A DNA stretch of 64,000 nt from Leptospira tipperaryensis (GTDB lineage Bacteria > Spirochaetota > Leptospiria > Leptospirales > Leptospiraceae): the NCBI RefSeq assembly GCF_001729245.1, contig NZ_CP015217.1, forward strand, positions 932,001-996,000. Reading direction: 5' to 3'. The notes beneath the pieces are model-generated. The model did not search any database. It was not told where the DNA came from and was given only the letters and a program-made list of their open reading frames with translations. The stretch's first letter is position 1; the number at the start of each line of letters is the position of its first letter. The position numbers and the translations under genes are program-made. Of this stretch, positions 19,918-28,736 are shown piece after piece.

Positions 19918-22251
19918 CTATTGAATAAGAGTAAAGGGAAAGGAAATTTTTAGGATCGCATTGACTCCCGGATTGAGGGCGTAGTCTTTGTAACGGCTCA
20001 AGTGATCTACATAAGAAACATTGAATGCGTTTTGAACGCTAAAATCCAAGGTCGGTTTGGAAGTCCCGTCTCCGAAGTAGGGCAATTCAAAACCTAACCC
20101 GATGTCCGTTAGGTTATAACCCTTGGTCGGAGTTTCTTTCGGATCCACACGGTATTGAGAATCGTAAAATCTTCCGTTGACGGAAAGATAGAAATTCTTC
20201 ATGCCTAAAAAAGAATCTTCGGTCCATCGAAGTCCCGCGCGCGCACGATTTGGAGTCGTTCTGGGAAGCGGATTTGTATCGTTCTGATTTCTTGCGTAGA
20301 CGATATCGATTCCGCCTGAAAAAACTAATTTCCGAGTCAATTCCGCTTGGATGGAGAATTCGCCGCCCCGTAACACGGCGTCCCCCTGTTTGTATTTGTA
20401 TTTCGGAAGATTGGACTCCGCGTCTATTTCCGCAATGCTCGCGGCATATATAAAATTTTGAATGTGATTTTGAAAAACGCTGATTTCGGTTTGGATTCGC
20501 GAAGACGCGTATCTCAGAGAGAAATCCATATTATTTGAATATTCAGGTTTTAGAGTATCTTTTCCGATTTCGAATTTCCCAGTTCCTTCGTGTACTCCGT
20601 TGGAGAGAAGTTCAAACGGAGTAGGGGCTCGAAATCCTCTTCCGTAATTGAGAATCGAAGAAAACGATTTGTTGATTCTCCATACAAGACCGGCCGAACC
20701 CGTTGTCGCATAATAATTTTTAGTTTGTTCGAGCACTCCCAAGATCGCGTTGTTTCTGATGTCGGTGGCTCTTTTGTCTCCTCTTACTCCGGCGCTCAGA
20801 GTTAACGAACCCAATTTCAATTCTTCCAAAAAGAAACCTGCTAAGTTTACGATTCCGTAAGACGGGATCAGCGGTTCCGAGCCGATCGTCTTATTGGTTT
20901 GTTGCAGACCGGAAACTCCTATGGTTCCTTTTAGAATACCAAACATCGGCTTGTGATGAAATTTGGCATCGGCCGTGGCGGTATCTAAGAATAGATTCAA
21001 ACCTTGATTCTTATCTCGAGCGGTGACTTGATAGTATTGAAACGCTTTGTCAAAATTGTCGATTGAATCGTCGAGAAGTGTTTCCTTGATCGGAAGAAGT
21101 CTATTCTTTGATTGAATTTCTCTTCGATTGTTTCTCTGATAAGAGACGTCCAATTCCAAATTGCCCGCGGGCAAAATAAAAAAAGAATGAAAATGGGATT
21201 TCTCGTGTTTTAATTTTTGAAAGATCGTCGCTCCTGGATTTTCATTCGGATTGTCGAAAAGATCCTGAGTTTGTTCCCTCTGAAAGGAATCGATATAAAA
21301 GTTTCCCCATTTCCCGTCCAAGCCTATGGATGCGCTTTTGTTTTTTTCGATCATGCCCGTATTCGGAATGGTTCCGTTTGGAGTCGTGATTCTTCCAGCC
21401 TTACGAGTGTTCGCGCTCGCGCGATAACCGAAACCGTCGATATTGCCGAAGACCGCAAAATTTCCCGCGTCTTGTTTGTTGTTGGAATAGCTGTTGGAAT
21501 TGAAGATTCCAGCCATCTTGGGAACTCCTTCTCCCGAAAGAGGGGCCTTGTCTCTGATCACGTTTACGACGCCGCCTAACGCGTCGGAGCCGTATAGCAG
21601 ACTACCTGGTCCGCGAATGATTTCAATTTTTTGAATATTAAAAGCGTCTAATTCTACGGTGTGATCGTCTCCGAATTGTTGTTCTTCCTGTCTGATTCCG
21701 TCGGTCATCACGAGAACTCTTTGCCCAGTCAAACCTCGGATGATCGGCTTCGAGGTTCCCGCTCCCGTAGTCAAATTGGAGACGCCGGGAGTGTTATTGA
21801 TCGCGGACATCGCGTTTTCACCTCTTTGTCTGTCGAGTTGTCTTCCGGTTAAAACCGTGATCGGCTGCGGCGAAGTTAGGAAGTCCGAGATCGTAGATTT
21901 TGCGGTTACGTTGATCGAAGAATCGTCCAAAGAACTTTTAATCAGAATAAACTGAATTTTTTCGTCCCTTTCTCCGACGATTGCTGAAATCGTTTCCGAC
22001 TGAAAACCCCTCGAGCTCGCAAAAAAAGTATATTTGCCCGGCGTAACGTGGTCCAAAACGAACTCGCCTTTTTCGTCGGTCATCGCGCTCTTTCTGGATT
22101 CTTGAATTAGAATCCTTGCGTTGGGAATAGGGTTTCCCTCCTTATCCTTTACCGTCCCCGATAAAATTACGTCCAAAGCATAAACGGAAAAAGGTGAAAT
22201 AAAAATAAATAATAAGAATATTCTAAAATAATAATATAATGGCTTTCTCAA
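19918..22251 (-). CDS. TonB-dependent outer membrane receptor
   Basis: About 777 residues. Translation probably starts at the TTG preceded by GGGAG at seven bases, giving a signal peptide ending SVYA. Residues ~27-105 form a carboxypeptidase-regulatory-like beta-sandwich (GTVKDKEGNPIPNARILI). The plug follows (PITVLTGRQLDRQRGENAM, IRGLTGQRVLVMTDGIRQE, IEIIRGPGSLLYGSDALGGVVNVI), then a 22-strand-type barrel to the end. Such receptors import siderophores, heme, vitamin B12 or metals using TonB energy. The neighbours (a His/Cys-motif exported protein upstream and a Cys-rich lipoprotein downstream) hint at a metal or metal complex, but the substrate is not determined. Confidence 0.92.
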   Translation of the reverse strand: MRKPLYYYFRIFLLFIFISPFSVYALDVILSGTVKDKEGNPIPNARILIQESRKSAMTDEKGEFVLDHVTPGKYTFFASSRGFQSETISAIVGERDEKIQFILIKSSLDDSSINVTAKSTISDFLTSPQPITVLTGRQLDRQRGENAMSAINNTPGVSNLTTGAGTSKPIIRGLTGQRVLVMTDGIRQEEQQFGDDHTVELDAFNIQKIEIIRGPGSLLYGSDALGGVVNVIRDKAPLSGEGVPKMAGIFNSNSYSNNKQDAGNFAVFGNIDGFGYRASANTRKAGRITTPNGTIPNTGMIEKNKSASIGLDGKWGNFYIDSFQREQTQDLFDNPNENPGATIFQKLKHEKSHFHSFFILPAGNLELDVSYQRNNRREIQSKNRLLPIKETLLDDSIDNFDKAFQYYQVTARDKNQGLNLFLDTATADAKFHHKPMFGILKGTIGVSGLQQTNKTIGSEPLIPSYGIVNLAGFFLEELKLGSLTLSAGVRGDKRATDIRNNAILGVLEQTKNYYATTGSAGLVWRINKSFSSILNYGRGFRAPTPFELLSNGVHEGTGKFEIGKDTLKPEYSNNMDFSLRYASSRIQTEISVFQNHIQNFIYAASIAEIDAESNLPKYKYKQGDAVLRGGEFSIQAELTRKLVFSGGIDIVYARNQNDTNPLPRTTPNRARAGLRWTEDSFLGMKNFYLSVNGRFYDSQYRVDPKETPTKGYNLTDIGLGFELPYFGDGTSKPTLDFSVQNAFNVSYVDHLSRYKDYALNPGVNAILKISFPFTLIQ

Positions 22252-22297
22252 GCGACATCTCCCGGACAAAAGTCCTCAATCAATCGAAACGGCGGTT

Positions 22298-22630
22298 TTA
22301 GATCGTGAAAAGGAGAGGAGGTGCGCGGCCGAGTTGAATCTGATATACGGTAAGAGAAACGATAAGAACGTTCGAAGAAGTGATGTTTTCTTTTACGAGA
22401 AGTAACGAAGAGTTTCGAACGAGAAAATCCGGATTCCACAGAGAAGAAACATTTCTTTGGAACTGACAAATAGGACAAGGTGGAGAGTGTTTGACGTCTT
22501 CTTGAGAAGCATAAGTAGAATGGGAAGCTGCTGTGCGAAATTCTTTCTCCGAGTGAGTATGGATCTCCCTGCCCATCCAACCGACGAGTAGAAGTAAAAG
22601 AATTGCGACTTTAAGGCGTTTTAACAACAT
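22298..22630 (-). CDS. small exported protein with His and CPIC motifs
   Basis: 110 residues from an ATG. A hydrophobic N-terminus (LKVAILLLLLVGWMG) is a signal peptide or anchor. It is followed by EIHTHSEKE, and then by HSPPCPICQFQ, i.e. histidines and a CxxC pair. The layout resembles the small DUF2946-like proteins often encoded beside metal-related TonB receptors, but the similarity is loose. The gene ends about 45 bases before the receptor start, so it is probably the first gene of that operon. Confidence 0.7.
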   Translation of the reverse strand: MLLKRLKVAILLLLLVGWMGREIHTHSEKEFRTAASHSTYASQEDVKHSPPCPICQFQRNVSSLWNPDFLVRNSSLLLVKENITSSNVLIVSLTVYQIQLGRAPPLLFTI

Positions 22631-22782
22631 TCACTCAATAATTGCTAATGATAAACCAATATTAATAGTGCGTCTTAGAATGGAAACTAAAAAATCAAAG
22701 AAATTTATATCGTTTTCATAACTTTGAAGCGACGTCCCGTTCCGACTCCTATTTCCTAAAGGAAAACCGACGGAAGGAAATT

Positions 22783-22998
22783 ATGCACGAAGAGAACATT
22801 GAGCTCATTCAAAGTCTTATAACAAAGAAAGGCGACCCCAACACACTTCTCTCTTTTATATGCGATACGGTGGATGCAATGAGATCGGATATTCAAGGGA
22901 TCGAGGTTACGCCAGAATTTTATCAAGCGACAAGTAAGATTCTGGAATCTTTGAAGATCTTGGATCGGGAAATCTCCGCAGGATCCAAGGAAAATTAA
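22783..22998 (+). CDS. hypothetical 71-residue protein
   Basis: A short helical acidic protein (IELIQSLITKKGDPNTLLSFICDTVDAM). A good ribosome binding site, GGAAGG, precedes the ATG by five bases, and the composition is protein-like. No signal peptide or known motif is visible. It stands alone, divergent from the TonB-receptor operon. Function unknown. Confidence 0.65.
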   Translation: MHEENIELIQSLITKKGDPNTLLSFICDTVDAMRSDIQGIEVTPEFYQATSKILESLKILDREISAGSKEN

Positions 22999-23105
22999 TA
23001 CGAAGTCAAGTCTTCGTTTAACAACGTTAAGAAATTATTTTTTGTCGTTGATTCCGTCCGGAAAAAAATAGTTTATCTCTCCTCTTCGGCATTGAAATTT
23101 GCCTC

Positions 23106-23414
23106 ATGTTAGAATTGAGACCGATTTGTGAAAATTGCGAAAAGCCGCTGCCACCGGAATCAACCGAGGCGGTCATTTGTTCCTTCGAGTGTACGTTTTG
23201 CGTTTCTTGCTACGAGAAATTTCTTTCCAACATCTGTCCTAATTGCGGAGGGAACTTTGTTCCGCGTCCCATCCGTCCAAAGACTAACTGGAAAGGGGAT
23301 AACTATCTCGGAAAATATCCGGCGAGTAAGAAAATAAAATTTCGGCCGATCGATCCCGTTGAGCACGCGGCCTTTGCAAAAAAAATGTCTCAGATACCTC
23401 CGAACGAAAGATAA
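23106..23414 (+). CDS. DUF1272 zinc-ribbon protein
   Basis: 102 residues. The start MLELRPICENCEKPLPPEST and the following FECTFCVSCYEKFLSNICPNCGG are the DUF1272 signature: four cysteine pairs that should bind two zinc ions. The C-terminal ~40 residues are basic and less conserved. The role of DUF1272 is unknown. The gene converges on the FecR-like gene, with stop codons five bases apart. Confidence 0.88.
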   Translation: MLELRPICENCEKPLPPESTEAVICSFECTFCVSCYEKFLSNICPNCGGNFVPRPIRPKTNWKGDNYLGKYPASKKIKFRPIDPVEHAAFAKKMSQIPPNER

Positions 23415-23419
23415 GGAAC

Positions 23420-24475
23420 TTATTTTCTCAGAGTTGAAATTTCCGAGATCGAAGTTTTTGGCATTCGGATCAAACCGGAATCGATCGTTTGGATCGAGTA
23501 GAAGTCGCCGATTTCGATTAAGTATCCTTCTTGAACGGTTCCATTCTTCAACATGATTTGAACGTAGGGACGGTTGGACCATTTTTCTCTTTCATGAACG
23601 GTCTCGATAGATTTTATGTCTTCCGTTTTGTATCCGATAAAATCCTTACTTTCCCGGATTTGTTTCATCGAATCAAACTGAGTTTGCAAAATCGATTCTT
23701 CCTTTGCGGAGATCGAATTGATTTGAATCCGTAGTTCATCCGGTTTCGAGGTTTCGTTCCAGTCGGCGGTTTCGGCTATGGAACCGCTTTTGACCAAAAT
23801 GGATTTTGTCTCCTCGGTGGCGCCTAACGCTTCGACTTGAATCGAGCCTTCGATTAAAAAAATTCTTTCCTTATCCTTATTGGCGGTGATAAACAAGGAC
23901 GTGCCAAGTAGAATCGAACGTATGTGAGGACTGTTTGCCTCGACGACGATCCCTTCTTTTTTGTGAACGGAAGAAAGTAGGATCGAACCTTCTTGGATAT
24001 TGATTCTTAAATTGTTAGGACTCGTTTCCGTAATAAATCGAGTATTCGGAAAGATACGAATCGAAAAAGTCCCCATTCCTTCTAAGATCAAGTCACAATA
24101 AGAATTTTCTTTGGTTTGATATCCGATCCAGTGATCGGAAGATTCGTTTTGCTCGCAAACTCCGTGAGAAACCTTTAGATTTCCCGCGACTTTGTAAGAA
24201 TCGTTTGTTATTTTATAAAAATAGAATATTCCAAAAACGATAAGAATAGAGGCCGCCGCCAAGAAAAAAGCTCCCGTCCGTTTCCAGGGAATGACGAAAG
24301 ATTTGGGTGCGACCGTAAAATCTTCCGGTTTGAGAGAACTCAATAGAGATTTCATTCGAATGATTTCAAAGTATTCTCTTTGTAATATCGGGTCTTTCAT
24401 GAGTTCGGCAAATTCTTCTTTTGAAGTTTTTGGATCCAGGGCGCGAAGTAGACTTTGTTTGGGATCTTCTTTCAT
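23420..24475 (-). CDS. FecR-like anti-sigma factor with C-terminal beta module
   Basis: 351 residues. A small cytoplasmic N-terminus (~1-65, LLRALDPKTSKEEFAELM) is the likely sigma-binding part. One membrane helix (~68-88) is followed by a FecR domain (~100-235: ILEGMGTFSIRIFPNTRF, RINIQEGSILLSS, GTSLFITANKDKERIFLIEGSIQVEA). The last ~50 residues form a separate module, IMLKNGTVQEGYLIEIGDFY to SGLIRMPKTSISEI, which is not part of FecR. The ATG overlaps the sigma factor stop by four bases. It should hold the ECF factor inactive until an envelope signal is sensed. Confidence 0.85.
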   Translation of the reverse strand: MKEDPKQSLLRALDPKTSKEEFAELMKDPILQREYFEIIRMKSLLSSLKPEDFTVAPKSFVIPWKRTGAFFLAAASILIVFGIFYFYKITNDSYKVAGNLKVSHGVCEQNESSDHWIGYQTKENSYCDLILEGMGTFSIRIFPNTRFITETSPNNLRINIQEGSILLSSVHKKEGIVVEANSPHIRSILLGTSLFITANKDKERIFLIEGSIQVEALGATEETKSILVKSGSIAETADWNETSKPDELRIQINSISAKEESILQTQFDSMKQIRESKDFIGYKTEDIKSIETVHEREKWSNRPYVQIMLKNGTVQEGYLIEIGDFYSIQTIDSGLIRMPKTSISEISTLRK

Positions 24476-25020
24476 CCTTGCGCTCCTTCCAACCAGCTTT
24501 TATCAATTCCTAATGATTTTAATTCTTCTTTCAGTAAGGATAACGCTGATACTAATCTTCTACTGACCGTTCTTTGTGCGATTCCGGTTTGAAGCGACGT
24601 TTCCGCGATTGATTTACCGTGAATACAATGAAGAATAACAATCGACTTCTCGGGCTCTTTCAGCAAATGAATCGATTTTGTCAGCTTCTCCATTAGAATT
24701 CTTTCTTCCTCTCGTTTGTATGTTGAAGAATCATAAGAAGAAACTAAATTTTCCCAAGATGAATATTCGATGATATTCTTCTCTTTATTATTTCTTCTAA
24801 AAAGATCGGTCAATTCGTTCCTAGCAATCGCATAGACCCATGTGTTTTCGGATCCTTTATTCGGATCAAACTTTTCTCGATTATTATAAACCTTTATAAA
24901 AGTTTCTTGGCAAAGTTCTTCCGCTGTCTCTGTTGTTATACCAGACTTAAGAAAGAAAAACTTGAGTTTATTGTAATAACTCTTATAAAGGTATTCTACG
25001 TTGTTTAAACTTTCACTCAT
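24472..25020 (-). CDS. ECF-family RNA polymerase sigma factor
   Basis: 182 residues from the ATG at 25020. A TTG at 25074 would add 18 residues and overlap the divergent gene. Region 2 is ETAEELCQETFIKVYNN with AIARNELTDLFRR. Region 4 is the helix-turn-helix IAETSLQTGIAQRTVSRRLVSA. The protein lacks region 3, as ECF factors do. It directs RNA polymerase to a small regulon and is translationally coupled to its FecR-like regulator. The likely targets include the divergent gene at 25064 and its own operon, but I could not identify the promoter motif. Confidence 0.9.
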   Translation of the reverse strand: MSESLNNVEYLYKSYYNKLKFFFLKSGITTETAEELCQETFIKVYNNREKFDPNKGSENTWVYAIARNELTDLFRRNNKEKNIIEYSSWENLVSSYDSSTYKREEERILMEKLTKSIHLLKEPEKSIVILHCIHGKSIAETSLQTGIAQRTVSRRLVSALSLLKEELKSLGIDKSWLEGAQG

Positions 25021-25063
25021 TCGAGGGGAAACGCTTCTAAATATTCTTACGTATGGAGAATCG

Positions 25064-26005
25064 ATGTTCGCCAAAGTTTTTATTTTTTTTTATGAAGTAA
25101 GATTCTATCTGACTCCAATTAGCTGTTTATTTCTTTTTTGTTTTCCTTTTATTTCTGAAATTCGCTCGGACGTTCTCGTTTTAAAGAACGGAGAACGGAT
25201 CAAGGCGGATAACGTTAAGATGAAGAATGGCAATTTGGTTGAATTTCGAATCGGAAACGTGACGAAGGTCATAGAATTTTCAAAGGTAGACTCGATTCTT
25301 CCTGAGTTTTCTGTTTCTAAGAAACCAATCGCCAAGCCCAAGCCCGCGATTCCTGCTAATCCTTCCATTCCAAATGATTCGAAAATACCCTCGGAGCCCG
25401 AAGTGAAAACGGAGACAGTGGAAGTGATTCCGGAAACTACGCTTAAAGTTGATTTAACACCGCTTTCGGAACCTGAGAAAAAAGTAGAGAAGGTGGATAA
25501 GGAAGAGACTCCTTTTTTTCAATTCAGAACCTCGCGTACCTTACAAGCCCTCGTTCCGGGTTGGTCTCCTTTGTTGCTCGCGGACGATCGTAAAGCGCAG
25601 ATGACGGGAGGGATTCTTGCATTATCCGAGCTTTATGTTTTGTATCGAGGACTTGAGTTCTTCGCTAAACCGGAGAAATTCTTCAATCCGCCCTCCGCAG
25701 TTTCCGAGGAAAGTTTCATTCCGTACTTCTTTAGTGTCGCCTCGAGTTCCCAGAATGGCGGCTTGGGAATCGCATATTTTTTTTTGAACGAAAACAAGTA
25801 CGTTGTTACTGACAAAGGACACCTGATGGAGAAATCCGATTTCTATTCTCAGAGGGAGTTTTATGGAATCGCGTTATTCTCCTTGATCGCAATCGATGTC
25901 TATTTGAGCAATACGGATCTCTACAGTGGAAATCTAAAGAGCGTTCGTTTTTCAACTTTGGATGGCGGGAGGGCTTCCTCACTTTCGGTCACTTGGGTTT
26001 TTTAG
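25064..26005 (+). CDS. exported hypothetical protein divergent from sigma/FecR pair
   Basis: 313 residues from the ATG at 25064. A signal peptide or anchor (~1-35) is followed by a small module, VLKNGERIKADNVKMKNGNL to VIEFSKVDSI, which parallels the C-terminal module of the FecR-like protein. Residues ~85-150 are rich in Pro, Lys and Glu. The rest (~155-313) has LVPGWSPLLLADDRKAQM and hydrophobic segments suggesting membrane association, in the style of Leptospira proteins of unknown role. Because it is divergent from the sigma factor gene, it may be a sigma target or signal source. Confidence 0.75.
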   Translation: MFAKVFIFFYEVRFYLTPISCLFLFCFPFISEIRSDVLVLKNGERIKADNVKMKNGNLVEFRIGNVTKVIEFSKVDSILPEFSVSKKPIAKPKPAIPANPSIPNDSKIPSEPEVKTETVEVIPETTLKVDLTPLSEPEKKVEKVDKEETPFFQFRTSRTLQALVPGWSPLLLADDRKAQMTGGILALSELYVLYRGLEFFAKPEKFFNPPSAVSEESFIPYFFSVASSSQNGGLGIAYFFLNENKYVVTDKGHLMEKSDFYSQREFYGIALFSLIAIDVYLSNTDLYSGNLKSVRFSTLDGGRASSLSVTWVF

Positions 26006-26426
26006 AAAAAAGTGGCACGATTACGGATCTTTTTCGTAGTAATCAGTATATGATTATAAAAAATTCCTTATTGAGCCCGTTAAGAATTTATATTATTACC
26101 GTGGTTGTCATTTTCGGAAGCATTTACTTTTTTCGTTCTTGAACTTTGTAATTTTACTTTTTTGTTTCCGCCGTCTTCTTTCTCACCCGTTTACTTCGTT
26201 TAACAATTTTTATATTCTTTAATGCTGCCGCCCTTTAATCTTCAGATAGATTACATCGAATATTTTTTCTAACTCCTTTCGGAAACGTTATCTTCCATCG
26301 ACTTTGAAATAATTATTTTCCGAACTTTATTTTAGAAAGATGGATATTCGGAATTTCTTAAAAAAATGGCGAAGTGAAAAGCAAGCTCCGTAGTAATTCA
26401 CAGATTTACATAAAGGAGAATCGATT
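26006..26426. other. 421-base gap with a possible 30-codon membrane peptide
   Basis: AT-rich and mostly without structure. At 26050-26142 an ATG frame encodes 30 residues with one hydrophobic helix (RIYIITVVVIFGSIYFF) flanked by basic residues. No ribosome binding site is seen, so it is only a possibility. The end of the gap holds the leader of the next lipoprotein gene, with AAAGGAG before its ATG. Confidence 0.4.
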
Positions 26427-27152
26427 ATGAATCGTATCAAATTCGTTTTGGTAATTGTAACGCTCGTAGGAATGGTTGGCTGCGGACAAGGGAATAAGGA
26501 TAATAATAAGGAAATTGCTGCTCTTGCGGTTTTAATACAAACAGGTGCGGAACAAAAGACGCACGATCAAGTGAGAAAATTGTTTTCAGCTTTATATCCC
26601 GTTCCGGCTGACGCTTCGAATTCTTCTGCGAGAAGTCTTGCGGACGTAGATCCTTCTTACAATCCATTTGCCGTCGCGGTGGCTCAGGCTTGCCAGTTGG
26701 GGGGGACACAATCAATCGATGGAACTATTACTGGTTCTGGTGGTGTTACGGATGCTGACAATCTAATATGGACTTATGATAATTGCAAAGAAAACACCGC
26801 AGGCGCAGCTGTCGACGCCAATGGAATTGCTATTCCAGTAGCCTTCATATATAACGGAACTTTAATTCGTTCTTTACATTGGAAAACGATTCAAACGATT
26901 TCCGGTAACAATCTAAAAAATGTAATTTCTGGAACTGATCGAATTCAATCTTCAAATTATTTTGTGAACGACGAGAAATTTCCGACTTTTGATATCACCT
27001 TTACCAGAATGGAATCGGAATACAACCAGACTGAATATTCTCCCGGAAAATTCAAAGGTGTTCTTAAGGAAAACGTCAACGTAAGTGGAACAATGGACGG
27101 AAAAACTGTGAATACAACTTTTCATTATACGATCTATTTTGGCGGAAAGTGA
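26427..27152 (+). CDS. hypothetical lipoprotein
   Basis: 241 residues. [19 protein letters not shown] is a lipoprotein signal with the cysteine at 19. An AAAGGAG ribosome binding site lies eight bases before the ATG. The mature protein has a helical start, then a glycine-, threonine- and asparagine-rich beta-like part ([40 protein letters not shown]). Two cysteines (QACQLG and YDNCKE) could form a disulfide. The family is not recognised. It is transcribed alone and ends at a perfect terminator. Confidence 0.85.
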   Translation: MNRIKFVLVIVTLVGMVGCGQGNKDNNKEIAALAVLIQTGAEQKTHDQVRKLFSALYPVPADASNSSARSLADVDPSYNPFAVAVAQACQLGGTQSIDGTITGSGGVTDADNLIWTYDNCKENTAGAAVDANGIAIPVAFIYNGTLIRSLHWKTIQTISGNNLKNVISGTDRIQSSNYFVNDEKFPTFDITFTRMESEYNQTEYSPGKFKGVLKENVNVSGTMDGKTVNTTFHYTIYFGGK

Positions 27153-27213
27153 AAGGACTTTAGTACAGATGATCGGCTTGATTTAAAAACGATCCAGTCG
27201 ATCGACATCATTT

Positions 27214-28050
27214 CTAAATCAACCCTGCAATTCGTTGCAGGGTTTTTTCTTTCTCCTCAAACGGAAAAAAATGGGTGCTTCCGGGCCAGATCTCCAGAGT
27301 GGAATTTTTATTTCCACGAATGATTCTTCTCGCGCCTTTCGGTGAACAGACTTCGTGAGGATCCGGAATCGTAAGATGAGTTTCTGTTTTGATTCTTCCA
27401 TACTGAAAAAGACTTAGATAGCTGATCGAATCAAAGATCTTCGCTTCCAATTCAGGGACGCAGCGGAGAAGGGCCTCTCCTTTGGATCCGATACGAAAAC
27501 AACTTTGTAGGTAATCTTCGTAGATCACGTTGTCCCATCGAGAAAAAGAAGGAGTTCTCTTGTAAATTTTACGGACCGTATCTATGTCTTTGAATTCCCT
27601 TCTTCTTTTGATCGCGACTTTCGCCATCGGATTGTGAAAAATCCAAGCGTAAGTTACTTTCATAAAATCTAATACGACTGGATCGTTTGCGATCACCTTT
27701 TTAAATCTTTCCGGAACCTTGTAAGATGCTAAAAGCAAACTTGCTCCTCCGAGAGAATGCCCGACTCCTATAAGATTGGAAAGATTTTCCAGCTTGATAA
27801 GAGCCAGGATTTGATCTCTAAAAAAATACCAATTCTTGAACCGCAAGGTCGATTGGGATTCTCCATGCCCTGAAAAGTCGAGTGCGAGAACTCGATGTGT
27901 TTTTGAAAGGGCTTCGATATAAAATTTATAGGTTAGGGCGCTGTATCCGTTCGCGTGACAGAGAAGAATCGTTTCTTTTGTTTTAGAATTAGGATCCGTA
28001 TCGATATAGGAAAGATCGAGTCCTCGAAAGGAGAATGTTTTTCTAAGCAT
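27214..28050 (-). CDS. alpha/beta hydrolase
   Basis: 278 residues from the ATG at 28050 (MLRKTFSFRG). A cytosolic alpha/beta hydrolase: LLCHANGYSALTY holds the oxyanion region, VGHSLGGASLL the nucleophile elbow with the catalytic serine, and STHFFPFEE the catalytic histidine near the C-terminus; the acid is probably in IPDPHE. Substrate unknown. It is divergent from the SMR-like gene by 76 bases. Its last codons carry the terminator of the converging gene. Confidence 0.88.
   Translation of the reverse strand: MLRKTFSFRGLDLSYIDTDPNSKTKETILLCHANGYSALTYKFYIEALSKTHRVLALDFSGHGESQSTLRFKNWYFFRDQILALIKLENLSNLIGVGHSLGGASLLLASYKVPERFKKVIANDPVVLDFMKVTYAWIFHNPMAKVAIKRRREFKDIDTVRKIYKRTPSFSRWDNVIYEDYLQSCFRIGSKGEALLRCVPELEAKIFDSISYLSLFQYGRIKTETHLTIPDPHEVCSPKGARRIIRGNKNSTLEIWPGSTHFFPFEEKEKTLQRIAGLI
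27223..27248 (+). terminator. intrinsic terminator with TTCG loop
   Basis: CCCTGCAA-TTCG-TTGCAGGG followed by TTTTTT is a perfect 8-bp stem with a stable tetraloop. It serves the lipoprotein gene ending at 27152. It lies inside the last codons of the converging alpha/beta hydrolase gene, encoding part of its C-terminal QRIAGLI. Confidence 0.9.
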
Positions 28051-28126
28051 GTGGAAGAGATTTGACCTTGATCTTTCCAACTCCTGCGGTGAAGTGGTTT
28101 TCGTAAAGCCAAAACCGGAGCCTTCT

Positions 28127-28513
28127 ATGCAGATTCAAGTCCTTCTCGTCTTTATCATTGCTCTTGCTTTTAACGCATTGGCCAATATTCTCATTAAAGC
28201 GAGTTCTTTAGGCGACGAGGCTTCGAAACCGGAAGGAATCCAAGGAATTTTGCAAGTCATCTTCAATCCGATCTTTATCGGTGGTCTTGCTTCCTTCGGT
28301 TTGGCCCTTCTTGGTTATCGATTTGTTTTGGGAAAAGGTCTCAAACTTTCTCTTGCTTATCCCGTCTTTACGAGCGCCGGTTTTATCATCGTCTTAATCG
28401 TTTCTTCTTTTGCATTCAAAGAACGACTGACTTGGACTCAGTGGGCCGGTATCGTTCTCATTCTCGCGGGAGTTTGGCTCTGCGCGGCGAACATGTTCGA
28501 AGCGAAGTCTTGA
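28127..28513 (+). CDS. SMR/EamA-like small membrane transporter
   Basis: 128 residues from MQIQ at 28127; a longer frame from 28049 would overlap the divergent hydrolase gene. Four membrane helices are visible. LSLAYPVFTSAGFII and FKERLTWTQWAGIVLILAGV match the GMN/AYP-type third and fourth helices of small multidrug resistance and half-EamA proteins. The glutamate typical of helix 1 in EmrE is not obvious, so it may be a flippase-like or unknown transporter rather than a drug exporter. Confidence 0.8.
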   Translation: MQIQVLLVFIIALAFNALANILIKASSLGDEASKPEGIQGILQVIFNPIFIGGLASFGLALLGYRFVLGKGLKLSLAYPVFTSAGFIIVLIVSSFAFKERLTWTQWAGIVLILAGVWLCAANMFEAKS

Positions 28514-28736
28514 TCTGAATTCTTTTCTCTTGTTAAAGGGAATCAAATTCTTCCTCTTCTTTCTCTAACGTTAAAAAAATAAAAACTCAAGGGCTGAATG
28601 GATGCGATACGGACATTGAGCTTTTATTAAAAAGAATGAAAAAGAATTTTATCGAATGATGAACTGAACGTGGAAACCTTCGTGTTGAAACGTAAGAAGT
28701 CATCGGTCTAAGGTTTTTTTACTTCGCTTAACAATC

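Noticed and set aside
22631..22782. possible Fur-type box (AATAATTGCTAATGATAA) upstream of the TonB cluster
   Set aside because: The two halves do not form a good inverted repeat, so I could not support it as an operator.
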